From Pelecanus crispus (lineage: Eukaryota > Chordata > Aves > Pelecaniformes > Pelecanidae), in the NCBI RefSeq assembly GCF_030463565.1, contig NC_134643.1:74955721-75019720 (forward strand): a stretch of DNA of 64,000 nt, read 5' to 3'. Below, piece after piece: positions 13,251 to 24,225 of the stretch. The translations under genes were made by a program, and so were the position numbers. Positions within the stretch are counted from its first letter, which is position 1, and the number at the start of each line of letters is the position of its first letter. Under the pieces are notes generated by a model that was not told the DNA's origin, searched no databases, and was given only the letters and a program-made list of their open reading frames with translations.

Positions 13251-16200
13251 GAGGAAATGTGGGTTGAAATATCAAAGATTCTTGCAGGACAAACTGGTTT
13301 TGACTCATCTGGCCCTTAAGGACTCTTGAAAAGTGAGCTCAGCCCAAATCCAGGGTCAGACACAAGGGCAGGTTTACTTAAGGAAAACATGAGCTGCAGC
13401 TATTTCTGCTGTTAGTTTTGTGGAAAGCAACCCTGATTTTCACAACATTCAGTAAAACACTTTTTAAACAGTATCTATAAATTTTGAAATGTTTGGAGGA
13501 CAAAAAATCCTTCCGTCAGTAATTTAGCTCAAGTATCTTCACAGCACGGGCTGCCACACCGTGTGTCCTCCACTGCCCTGCAAGTGAGACTGCTCTCCTC
13601 ACAAGGTCTTGTTCAATGCTTCGCTCCTGCTCTGCCAACAAAGTATTTCTATCAGCTTTGAAAGGACTACATTGGGTTTTTAATACTTCAGAGAAAGTAT
13701 TGTTCTGGGAACATCATTTCTAAGTGTTCACGACAGCAGGAAACAACCAGACTAAGTGACGCTTGCCATCTAGATGATGCTAGAGACCAGGGGAGGGAGG
13801 GACAAACGCATAGATAAAAATAAAGCTATGGGGAAAAATAAATTTTCTATCCTGAAAGCAAATCACTTCCCAAAGCTGAATTGTGAGCCAGACAATTTGC
13901 TGAGGTGGCTCTGTGCTTGACCTAGCCGGAGCCAGGCTTCTCCTCATCGACGGTGCTCTGTCCAGGGGCAGTGCAGGTGACAAAGAGAAGAGGGTCACTG
14001 GCAAGGGAGTAGTGTCATGGCCCCTGATACTGTAAATTTCCCTGGCAAAACTAATCCAGGCTGGCACAGGCAGTCACAATTAATGGGAAGTGACACAACT
14101 GTGATCTGATAATGAGGTAACAGAATAAAACTGTCAGAGTCCTTCCCAGGGCAATGATAAATGATGTCATCTCTATTTCAGGATGTTTCAGGTGGAAAGC
14201 AAGCTTTAACCACACAAATTACAGAAGGAGAATAAAAAGGTATTATACCCAAGAATAACAAAAAAAATTAGGTTACTGTTATATTGCATACATTTGGGCT
14301 TGCATTCTTGCTATATACCACCTCATCGTGCATACTGAAAATCTCTGTGCTCTTTTCCCTGGGTGGATGCTGGCTGAGCCCATGGGCCTTGCTCAGTATC
14401 TAGGCACAGATCCATCCCAACTATTATTTTGCTCTCCACATGGTTGATTCACAATGGGTAGGTTACAGAGTGCCTAGGAGCTAGGAGGCTCAGGTAGTCC
14501 TTAAATGTTATTCATGGGATTTCCCGTTTCTGGGGTTTTCAAGTCTCTAGCACACACTTTCCTGTCTGCTTTCTATCCCCCAGGCAAGAATGGCAATTTA
14601 TATATCCATTTCATAGCTTGACAGATCAGTCCAGACTACCAGCAAAGCCTCTAGACCTGCTCTGCCAAGAATGTTACTGTTGTGCAGCTGGCTGGGCAGC
14701 CAATTGCATGAATTACTGGTGACAACCAAAAAGTATGTGTTAGGCCCCACAACTGAAAGGTAAATTACAGGTCTAGCAGGGCTTGTGTCCTGTTAAATAG
14801 TTACAATTGCTCCCTGGGGGAGAGGGTCCCAGGCAGTATAGACTAGACCAAGCACTGGTGAGGGTGCCTACACATGGGCAGACACAGATTCACACACCTC
14901 TTGCAACTCTTCTTGATCCTCATTAAGCAATGACAGAAATTTGGCAACTGCAGCTTCCATTGTCAGAATTCACACACTGACCAAGAGCTCATGAATACCC
15001 TTGAATCAGACTGCCCTGAAACTGTGGGAGACAAACGTTTAACCATTGTGTCATACCACAAGTACAAGAAAAGACAGTAAGGGGGAAAGATGACAGATGA
15101 TACAGCAGCAAGACTAGTATATTTCCATTATACAGGTTGCAAATTTCCAGAATGTTTGATAGACTATAAGAAACTATATTGGCTTCCTTTAGCAGTCAGT
15201 AGGTCCAATTACACTGTTAGTATGTCTTTTCTCACATGTTTATAAATTCTGAGTTTTCCTAGGTATTTGTTGTTGTCCAGTCAATCTTACAGAAATGGGG
15301 AGCTGCCCAGATTTCATTTTTAAAAGCTAGCACTTACACAAGCCAATGAAATGATAACCCAGTTACACATAGGGTGTAACATTAGTAGTTCATTTGGCAA
15401 ATGCATCAATCCCAGAACAAGTCATATTATCAATGAGGTAAAATATTCCCCATGCAGATTAGCAGCTCCTTCAAACCAGGAGGTTAACAGTAAGTACATT
15501 GTCCCCTTGCAAGAAAAAGTGTTGCAAAATGGTACAACAACTTGCATGGTGTTTCTCCAAATTAGCTACTCATATACAAGTGCCTTACATATAAACAATT
15601 CATTAAAAGGATTTCATACGGTATGCATAGGTGTATAGAGGGTGTTAGTAATTTCCTTTCTCTCTGAATGCCAGGGTGTTACAGCTAATTGAAGCATTTT
15701 CTGACTGTGAATTAACTAAAGAAACCATCAGAACCACAGGTCCTCTCAGCCGCATCAAGACCCATGAAAAGTGAGAGACTTGGGTTCCTGTTCTCCCATC
15801 TCATGCCCCTCACTGCAGTGTCAACACTGCAGTCACTGTAATTGCCACAGTTTTCTCTGTCCCACGGGCACTTGTGAGTGTAGCACAGCTGATCAGCGCA
15901 CCTCCAACTCACCAGCTAGGTCTAGTTACGCTCTGAGCCAAGCGGAGTCAATGAAATAGTGCTGTAGCTGGAGCTCCTCCCATAATACATAATTTAGGCC
16001 AGAGGACTGCCTCTGCTAAGTGAGTTAATGAGCAGTCTTCATTTTCCACTTGACTGGCATCTGTCCCCAGCCTGCAGCTTGACAGAAGAATCCCATGCAC
16101 TGGGTTTGCCTTTAGCCCCGCACACACCCTGCGGAGCGCAGCAAGCTGTAATCGGACACATGCCATGTGCAGTGCTTGCCCCCTGAGCACCCGTGCACGG

Positions 16201-16745
16201 CTCCCCACACCTCGCTGCCAGTGAGACTGGGCCTGCTCCTGGAAGGGAACAGTAGCCTGCACGGGACTATTCACGAATGAAGCGCTCTTGAGAGACCCAC
16301 ATCTTTTCTGCTTTCATCTAACAAAGGAAAACATATAGATTAATATTCCAGTAACAGCCATACCAAAACAAGCCTCTCAGAGATCCCTGGTAATAATGTT
16401 TATTCATTCTCACAGAAATGAAAGCAAAACCCAGTCAACATGTTTTCACTGGTGAGTTCCTGAATGTTTTTGCTAATCGCTGTACTTTCAACTAATAAAA
16501 ATATTATGACAATCCAAAACATTCATTTAGCTGGTATTTAATCATCTGTTATTTTCAAGTCCAATGTGTCAAAATAACAATGCTTGGCACACAGACATTT
16601 CTTGAGAGAAAATCCTAGTAGCAATCATTTCAGAAATAAAGAATACACGCAAATCTCTGGATATCTAGTTTTAGAACACATCAAAATCAGCTAAAGCGCT
16701 TACTGTGTTTGAATGCACTGAAATGACAACAGAACACATAAGCAT
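13251..16745. other. Intergenic DNA, no gene recognised
   Basis: AT-rich to balanced sequence with only short, unconvincing open frames. No repeats assigned. Confidence 0.5.
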
Positions 16746-16749
16746 ATTA

Positions 16750-17356
16750 TAAAGGTATTTCCAAGTAGCCTAGCGATGCCGACCTGAAGACCACCGTACA
16801 TGGAGGACTTAGCGATCCCCGGAGCAGTTACCCTGGCACGGCAGGCGCAGTGTGTGCTGCGGTGCATGTACAGCCTGGCCTTCCTTCAGGCCGTGCTGTG
16901 CAGCACACAGCCCTTGGCCACAGGATGAACTTAGCCAGATAATTGCAAGCAAGGAGCCTGTCGTCGGCTCCCACTCGGTACTGGCGATTACACCACCTGC
17001 ACGGCCTTGCCTTTATCTAGGAGTGCAGCAACAAGTTCTCATGTGAACATCTTTTTTGTTTGACAGTGGAAATGATTAATAGCAGTGTTTTCTTGTAGGA
17101 AAATCCTGTAAGAGCTCAAAAGACCACAGCACTGGGTAACCTTTCCACTGACGAGACCAGCGCAGCGTGCTGCGCCCCGATGGGAGACCCACCCGACGCC
17201 GCACAGCCCGGGGTTCCCACCCTCTGGAGGGACGTAAGATTATCCGTGCTTATCCTCTTCTACCTTACAGCCTTAGCTCTCATGATGGCATTTTAGGCGG
17301 CACCTCACCCAGCCCGAGTGCCCCTCTTCCCGGGACCATAAGGAATCGGCACCCCC
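16750..17356 (+). mobile_element. Degenerate retroviral LTR (same family as 42291-42923)
   Basis: The segment aligns by eye along its length with the LTR at 42291-42923. Shared blocks include CTTGGCCACAGGA, a long block around ACAAGTTCTCATGTGAACATC, TTTTCTTGTAGGAAAATCC and CTGGGTAACCTTTCCAC. In the best-conserved 130 bp the two differ at roughly one position in ten. The polyadenylation signal present in the other copy (AATAAA, 42834-42839) is mutated here near 17280. The far end is GC-enriched and runs into a CpG-rich island. No target-site duplication was identified, so solo LTR and 5' LTR of a broken provirus both remain possible. Confidence 0.75.
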
Positions 17357-17823
17357 AGCGCACTATGGGCGGGATCCCACTGCGAATGCCGCTCTGGGGC
17401 GGGCACGGGGCACCGGGGCTGCGCGGATGCCCGGCTGCCCCCGCACGCCGCGGGGGGCCGGGATTTTGGCCCAGGGTGCGGGGCAGGGCCGCTCTCTCCC
17501 CGCGGGCACGGCTCCAGCGCCCCGGGGCTGGGGCCCTGAGGTGGGACCCCGGCAGAGCGCGGCCGCGGCCGGCCGGGACTGAGGGGAGCTCGGCCGGGGC
17601 TGGCACGAAGGAGCCGTCGCCACCGCCGACTCGGGGAAGGCCCGGTGGGGCACGGACACGGCTGCCCTTTGGGGCGGCTCTCCTTTGGGGCGGTGGGGGT
17701 GTCCCTTCAGCTGCTCCCCAGTTTCCCCCAGCACTGGGCTGCAATGGGAACAGGATGAGGGGAGGGGCGGCCCCTCCCCGGGACGGCTGAGTAAGGGGCT
17801 GGCTGGGGGCTGGCATATAAGCA
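17160..17823. promoter_or_regulatory. CpG-rich island with downstream TATA-like element
   Basis: About 650 bp of very GC- and CpG-rich DNA, beginning in the last third of the degenerate LTR and continuing to about 17800. A TATA-like GCATATAAGC lies at about 17812-17821 on the plus strand. Open frames on both strands (17167-17790 plus, 17280-17816 minus) look like by-products of composition, being Pro/Gly/Arg/Ala-rich. Possible roles are a promoter island for an unannotated transcript or GC-rich proviral leader sequence. Function is inferred from composition only. Confidence 0.45.
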
Positions 17824-19534
17824 ATGGGTGATGGCTCTTCTACGGCTCATCTGATACCGAAAATTACAGCTTACGGAAACTGTCTAAGACTCATCTTGCA
17901 GCTTCACAAAGCAGGCATTCTTTATTTACGGCGCCAGATGCACGGGGGATACTTCCACCTAACGTGCATGCCACAAAACCAAAGACATACAATTTATGTA
18001 GGACAGAAATATACATATTCATCATATTTCCTGGAAAAGGTGGTCTTATGATAATGAGTCCCCAGAACTTATTTACATATTCTCTCCCCAGTTGTGCGTG
18101 CTCGGTGATTGAGGTCGGTGGTCCTTGGGGGTCCCTAGTCGTCTTTGTAGAGGGGTCTTTCAGTGTCCTTTCCATGAACTCCGGATCCTTTTCCCATATA
18201 TAGTCATGAGTTGGCTCACTGAGCAGTTTTGCTACAATATGTGCTAGTCTTAACTGGTTTCTCTGTGCTTACCTTGGAAGATGATGCTCCTAGTTCTTTC
18301 TAATCTTCTTGTCTGCCGGTTCTTGACGAATTTGTTCAAGGTTTGTTAGCCTTACAGTACAGAGATACCGTTTCAAAGAATCTCTAAATAAGTCCACAGT
18401 TTCTCTCCGCTAAGAGTTAAACTTGCAGGTTGAACTTCAATGCAAAAGTATAAATCTTACATTCTGTATCAATCTATTAGTGTATCTAGACCCTAGCTGA
18501 TGGAAATGCGAGCCATTGCACCAAGGATATGGTGATGAACATTAACATATTGGGGGGGGAGGGAGGAGGGGGAGCAGACAAACTGAATCAAGAAGTTTCT
18601 TGCAGCCAGAGGGATATGCAGTACAATATGCAGTATGGGAGTGCCCTAATCTATCGTGGATGGCAATCAAGCAGGAAAGGCCTTTAATAGCACTGGTGAG
18701 AAATGTCTAATTTAATGCCTAATGAGAAAAATACTCCTTCAGGGCCTGGCCCACCCGAGCCAGGCGCTGGTGATTGGAGGCCTGCGGGTGCGGCAGTGTG
18801 CTAACCCCACGCCAGGACTCAGTGTGCGTGGCTGCGGGGGCAGTGGGCTCCTCCTGGACCATTACACAGGGTGTGAAGCAGGGCTGCCGGTGGGCACCTT
18901 CCCCTTGGCACAGCCCCGCTGGGTCTGTGAGAAACTGGATGGATCCTGGCTTGTGAGAGAGCAAAATTTGGGAGCGAACTTGCAGACAGGATGAGGGCTG
19001 GCAGCTGAAGTAACGCTTTTAGGCACCCTCCAGCAAGCACCCTGCCAGGCCGTGCCCAGGCTGCAGACAGGCAGCACCTGGTGCGGAGGAGTGTGCAACC
19101 CTCAGTCTGCAGGCTAATGCAGGCGTATGCCTCTGGGTCGCGAACTGCGTGCGACTGCTGCTTACCCCTAACAGATGTTCTTTTCATCGATGTCTATTTC
19201 ATCAATGTCCATTTAATCAATGTGCAATTAACACCTAATTAATCCATGTGCACTTTTGATAATGTCATGGCCCATGTGTTTTCATACTGCCCTGTAATTG
19301 TCTGGCAGGACCAGCTGCCCCGAGGAGCTTAGGAATATGTCAGAAGAGAAGGCCCCCTCTCACTATGTACGTGGAGGCTGCCTTCTTTGACAACATCATT
19401 TTCTGTGTGTTTTCATATGGTTTTGTGATTTGCTGGTTGCCATTTCTTGACACTTTCGTGCCCACGTGATCTCAGAGTGCCCTCAGCTAGATCGGCTGCC
19501 CATTTCATTTGGTCCATAGGCAAAAATTAAATTT
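17824..19534. other. Unassigned sequence, possibly LTR-derived
   Basis: No gene recognised. The part around 18080-18200 has the texture of an avian LTR U3 (GGGTCTTTCAG-type strings also seen in the solo LTR at 38247-38971), but no TG...CA ends or target duplication were located. A G-rich run lies at 18552-18573. A GC-richer stretch at about 18730-19100 has no recognisable protein. Confidence 0.35.
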
Positions 19535-19775
19535 TCATTTTATGCATATAGATAAAGCATTATATAGGTATAGATATGGATATATATTGATCTATTTTAT
19601 ATATGCAGAGAAAGTATATATACAGGACCGCACAAATATGTATATATATTTTATTTATACCTAGATACACTTTATATGTATATATATATTTATATGTGTG
19701 TACATACAGCATATATATAGATATATGCAAAGATACAGAAATTCAAGATATATATCCATAAAAGTGTAGGTATAA
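19535..19775. repeat. AT-rich TATA microsatellite-like tract
   Basis: Imperfect TATATA/TATACA-type low-complexity sequence with many short palindromes. It shows no coding potential. Confidence 0.8.
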
Positions 19776-19876
19776 GATGTATAAAGCATCCTTCAATAAG
19801 AGCTAATGAAATGAATAGTTGACATGTAAACATCAATAGAAAGTAATTAAATAAAAGTAAAAAGCAGGTTCGAGGG

Positions 19877-19985
19877 TGTCAGAGATCCAATATTCTCTGA
19901 CCAGGTTCTTTTAGAAATCCCATGCATGGACTGTGCAATGTTTAATATCAAATTTACTTTACTTTACTCAACTCCTGGAATTGAG
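19877..19985 (-). mobile_element. LTR end fragment (same family as 21499-22096)
   Basis: Starts TGTCAGAG and shares the block TCTCTGACCAGGTTCTTTTA plus the following AGAAAT with the LTR starting at 21499. Only about 100 bp is kept before unrelated sequence and a CR1 begin. The strand follows the orientation inferred for the better-preserved copy. Confidence 0.55.
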
Positions 19986-19999
19986 TGAACAGTCACAGC

Positions 20000-20457
20000 T
20001 CCTCAGTACAAGAAAAATATGGACATACTGGAGAGAGTCCAACAAAGGGCCATGAAAATGATTAAGGGTCTGGAGTATTTCTTCTATAAGGAAAGGCTGA
20101 GAGAGCTGGGACTGTTTAGCCTTATTAATGCATATAAATACCTGAAGGGAGGGTGCAAAGAGGAAGGAGCCAGGTTCTTTTCAGTGGTGCCCAGTGATAG
20201 GACAAGAGGCAGTGGGCACAAACTGAAACACAGGAGGTTCCATCTGAACATCAGGAAACACTTTTTAACTGAGGGTGACTGAGCATTGGCACAGGTTGCC
20301 CAGAGAGGTTGTGGAATCTCCATCTTTGGAGATATTCAAAAGCTGTCTGGACACAGTCCTGGACAACCAGCTCTAGGTGGCCCTGCTTGAGAAGGGGGGT
20401 TGGACCAGATGACCTCTGGAGGTCCCTTCCAACCTCAACCATTCTGTGATTCTGTCA
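20000..20457 (+). mobile_element. CR1 retrotransposon, 3' fragment (diverged)
   Basis: An old 5'-truncated CR1. The frame at 20019-20282 resembles the ORF2 C-terminal part ([26 protein letters not shown]). It is followed by a 3' UTR with CTTCCAACCTCAACC and the tail ATTCTGTGATTCTGTC. Its tail variant and divergence place it in a different, older subfamily from the minus-strand cluster. Confidence 0.88.
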
Positions 20458-20692
20458 ATATCCCTTTGGTCAGTTGGGTCAGTTGTCCTGGCTAAGTCCC
20501 CTCCCAACCTTTTGCTCATCCCCAGACTGCTGGCCTTTGGAGGGAAGGGGTTGGAGAGACAGACTTGATGCTGTGCAAGCACAGCTGAAACATTGGTGTG
20601 TTATCAACACCCTTCTAGCTGCAAAGCACAGCACTATATGGGCTGCTATGAGGAAAGTTCAGTCCATCCCAGACAGACCCAATATGAAGCCT
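20458..20692 (-). mobile_element. LTR fragment (same family as 29503-30064)
   Basis: Matches, with divergence, the second half (plus-strand reading) of the solo LTRs at 29503-30064 and 31157-31720. Shared features are CCCTTTGGTCAGTT, a CCCCTCCCA block, GTGTTATCAACA-like and AGCACTAT-like strings, and a CATCCCAG-like end. It directly abuts the CR1 tail, so the two probably meet at an insertion junction. The other half of the LTR is absent. Confidence 0.6.
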
Positions 20693-21498
20693 TGACGTGT
20701 CTGGGGCAGCAGGAAGGGCAAGAGAGCAGAGGGTGTTACAAAAGTGGGGGAGACAAACAAGGTAGAACACTTTGGACAGCTTCAGTCCATCCTAGGAGGC
20801 CCATGAAGGGGCTCTTTTCCCAAAAGCAGGATTGTTCACCCAGTGTGCAATACACCAATATACACACAGAGCAGAGATATTTTATCTAATTCATTTCTGT
20901 GCATAGATGGGTGCTAGGTGGTAATTCCACAAAGCTAGCACACCACCCACAGGAACCACAATGCATTTATCCCATTAAATGATTAGTAAAGACCCACGTA
21001 AATTTATGTTCATTGGTCAGTAATTACCATCCCATCTGCTGTTGGTTAGCTGTATTTAAATTAGCCTCGATTTGCTACGTAAATCAGCACGCATGCTCCT
21101 TACGGGTGTGGGAGGGCAAGTTCTTTCGGTCTTAAATTGAGTCGGTGGTCTTGATGTCCCCCTGCTGCTTTTACCTTTCCCCCAGTTACTGTGCTTGGAC
21201 AATTGTCCAGTTTTTTGGCACCTTCTGGGGCAGGATGTTCCCTTTTATCAATTTCTCAGTTCCCCTTCAAGGTTATAGCCACCAGTTCTTTTCACAGTTT
21301 ATTGATAGAGTAAATAGTTCCTTAACTCTTGGCTCCTCCCTCCAACCGCCAGATCCTGTTATACATGGTTAATTGGTTTTGCTCAGCAGAAAATTCTATT
21401 TTCTGTGGTATATCAGGGCCACCTGTGCACCCCCTGACCCATGCAAAGGAGAGACCAGTCCTGTGAGCTGGACGTGGAACTGGACCCTGAGCTGGACC
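20693..21498. other. Unassigned sequence between LTR pieces
   Basis: No gene recognised. It probably contains further repeat-derived sequence (for example GGACCCTGAGCTGGACCCTG near 21483), but no family is assigned. Confidence 0.4.
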
Positions 21499-22096
21499 CT
21501 GTCAGAGTCCAGTACTCTCTGACCAGGTTCTTTTAGAAATTCCACATGAGAAGGGTTTAAAGTTTTAATAACCAAATTTACTTCTTTGAAGATATTGGAC
21601 ATTACACGTGTACCAAAAGCACAATATAGCAATTGCAGTCTACAGCTGGATCACAATACAAATATTATTCCTATTACTGGTATCTATATGCTCACCATCA
21701 CAGCGCTGGGCATCACCAGCTGCTGGGAAGGAAGACATGGGTCGGAGCCAGCTCAAGCCTGTTGCTCTCTTCAAAGTTCATTTTATGCATTGCTCAGGTT
21801 TTATACTCTATTTTGGGTGGATCCACATATCCACTTCACCCTGCGCTGGTCTGGCTAGTTCAGGAAAACATTCACACCTTTTTGATTAACTTAGTGAAGG
21901 CCATTTACACAACCAGTTGAGCCATTTATCTAAAATAAAAGCCACCCTCTGGTCCCCATTTTGTTGAGGTATCGTCAGCATTCTTTACAACAGCTATGGT
22001 CATTCTCTCTATTCTTCCCTGAGCTTCATGAGCCTATGCCCATCTCCTCCAGGCTTTCTTCCATTGTAGGGGTTTCCTGATTGGTCTCACCCACAC
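21499..22096 (-). mobile_element. Probable solo LTR
   Basis: About 600 bp bounded by TGTCAGAG and CCCACACA, fitting TG...CA ends. On the minus strand a TATAAAA-type box (near 21803) precedes an ATTAAA polyadenylation signal (near 21565), the order expected of U3-R-U5, so the minus orientation is preferred. A second fragment of the family lies at 19877. No clear target-site duplication was found. The right end abuts a CR1 tail. Confidence 0.55.
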
Positions 22097-22097
22097 A

Positions 22098-22430
22098 TCA
22101 TAAAATCATAGAACCATAGACTGGTTTGGGTTGGAAGGGACCTTTAAAGGTCATCTAGTCCAACCCCCTGCAATGAGCAGGGACATTTTCAACTAGATCA
22201 GGTTGCTCAGAGCCCTGTCCAATCTGACCTTCGTTTCTAGGGATGGGGCATCTACAACCTCTCTGGGCAACCTGTTCCAGTGCTTCACCACCCTCATCGT
22301 AAAAAATGTCTTCCTTATAGCCAGTCTAAATCTACCCTCTTTTAGTTTAAAACCATTACCCCTTGTGCTGTCACAACAGGACCTATTAAAAAGTCTGTCC
22401 CCATCTTTCTTATAAGCCCCCTTTAAGTAT
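22098..22430 (-). mobile_element. CR1 3' fragment (cluster element E)
   Basis: A 5'-truncated minus-strand CR1 of about 330 bp. The plus-strand left edge is the tail (AAAATCATAGAACCATAGA), followed by GGTTTGGGTTGGAAGGGACC and the ORF2 C-terminal end read on the complement. It stops at CCCCTTTAAGTAT, exactly where the tail of the next CR1 begins. Confidence 0.88.
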
Positions 22431-24096
22431 CATAGAATCCTTTGGGTTGGAAGGGACCTTTAGAGGTCATCTAGCCCAACCCCCCTGCAGTGAGCAGGGA
22501 CAGCTTTAACTAGATCAGGTTGCTCAGAGCCCCATCCAACCTGACCTTCAATGTTGCCAGGGAGGGGGCCTCTACCACCTCTCTGGGCAACCTGTGCCAG
22601 TGCTTGACCACCCTCATTGTAAAAAACTTCTTTCTAATATCTAGTCTAAATCTATTCTTCTTCAGTTTAAATCCGTTATTCCTTGTCCTGTCACAACAGG
22701 CCTTATTAAAAAGATTCTCCCTATCTTTCCTGTAGGTCCCCTTTAAGTATTGGAAGGTCGCAATAAGGTCTCCTTGCAGCCTTCTCTTCTCCAGGCTGAA
22801 CAATCCCAACTCTTTCAGCCTGGCCTCATAGGATAGGTGTTCCATCCCTCGGATCATTTTTGTGGCCCTCTTCTGGACCCGCTCCAACAGATCCATGTCC
22901 TTCTTGTGCTGAGGGCCCCAGAGCTGGATGCAGTACTCCAGGTTAGGTCTCACCAGAGCAGAGTAGAGGGGCAGAATCACCTCCCTCGACCTGCTGGCCA
23001 CGCTTCTTTTGATGCAGCCCAGGATACGGTTGGCTTTCTGGGCTGCAAGCGCACATTGCCAGCTCATGTCCAGCTTTTCATCCACCAGTACCACCAAGTC
23101 CTTCTCCACAGGGCTGCTCTCAATCCCTTCATCCCCCAAATGTATTGATATCAGGGGTTGCCCCAACCCAGGTGCAGGACCTTGCACTTGGCCTTGTTGA
23201 ATCTCATGAGGTTCACACAGGCCCACCTCTCCAGCTTGTCCAGGTCCCTCTGGATGACATCTTGTCCTCCTGGTGTGTCAATGGCACCACTCATCTTGGT
23301 GTCATCTGCAGACTTGCTGAGGTTGCACTCGATCCCACTGTCTATGTCATTGATGAAGATGTTAAATAGCACCGGTCCCAGTACAGACCCCTGAGGGACC
23401 CCACTTGTCACCAGTCTCCATGTGGACATCGAGCCATTGACCACGACCCTCCAGCCAATTCCTTATCCATCGAACAGTCCACCCATCAAACCCATATCTC
23501 TCCAATTTAGAGAGAAGGATGTTGTGGGGGACTGTGTCGAAGGCTTTACAGAAATCCAAGTAGATGACATCCATTGCTTTTCCCTTGTCCACTGATGCAG
23601 TTACTCCTTCATAGAAAGCCACTAGGTTGGTCAGGCAGGACTTGCCCTTGGTGAAGCCATGCTGGCTGTCTCGAATCACCTCCCTGTCCTCCATGTGCTT
23701 GAGCATAGCTTCTAGGAGGATCTGTTCCATGATCTTCCCAGGCACAGAGGTGAGGCTGACAGGTTGATAGTTCCCACGGTCCTCCTTTCTTCCCTTTTTA
23801 AAAATGGGCACAACATTCCCCTTTTTCCAGTCAGCAGGGACTTCACCTGACTGCCATGACTTTTCAAATATCATGGAGAGTGGCTTGGCAACTACATCAG
23901 CCAATTCCCTCAGGACTCTGGGATGCATCTCATCAGGTCCCATAGACTTGTGTACACTGAGGTTCTTTAGGTGGTCTCGAACCTGATCTTCCCTTACAGT
24001 TGGAGGGGCTTTACCCCCCTGGTCCCCATCTTTTGGTCCATCGATTCGGGAGGGGTGAGGAGAGAAGTTGCCGGTGAAGACCGAGGCAAAGAAGTT
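22431..24096 (-). mobile_element. CR1, older element split by a nested CR1: 3' part (element F)
   Basis: The 3' half of a long minus-strand CR1. It holds broken reverse transcriptase frames: 23362-23943 (193 codons, with LDFCKAFD, the polymerase motif A region), 23151-23444 (SADDTK, motif C region, Phe changed to Ser) and 22510-23226 (C-terminal part, 238 codons). At least two frame breaks separate them, so it is a pseudogene copy. At 24092-24096 (AAGTT) it is interrupted by a younger CR1 and resumes at 27437. Confidence 0.92.
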
Positions 24097-24225
24097 AGAA
24101 TCATAGAATCATAGAATCATAGAATCATAGAATCATCTAGGTTGGAAAAGACCTTTAAGATCATCCAGTCCAACCATTAACCTACACTAACAAGCCCACT
24201 CTAGACTAATCAAGGGTAGACCAGA

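Noticed and set aside
12503..13329. Several 80-135 codon frames on both strands as genes
   Set aside because: Overlapping frames on both strands in GC-rich DNA are expected from a low stop-codon density; the peptides have no domains.
17167..17816. 207-codon plus and 178-codon minus frames in the CpG island
   Set aside because: Mirror-image open frames caused by GC content. The plus frame starts inside LTR-derived sequence.
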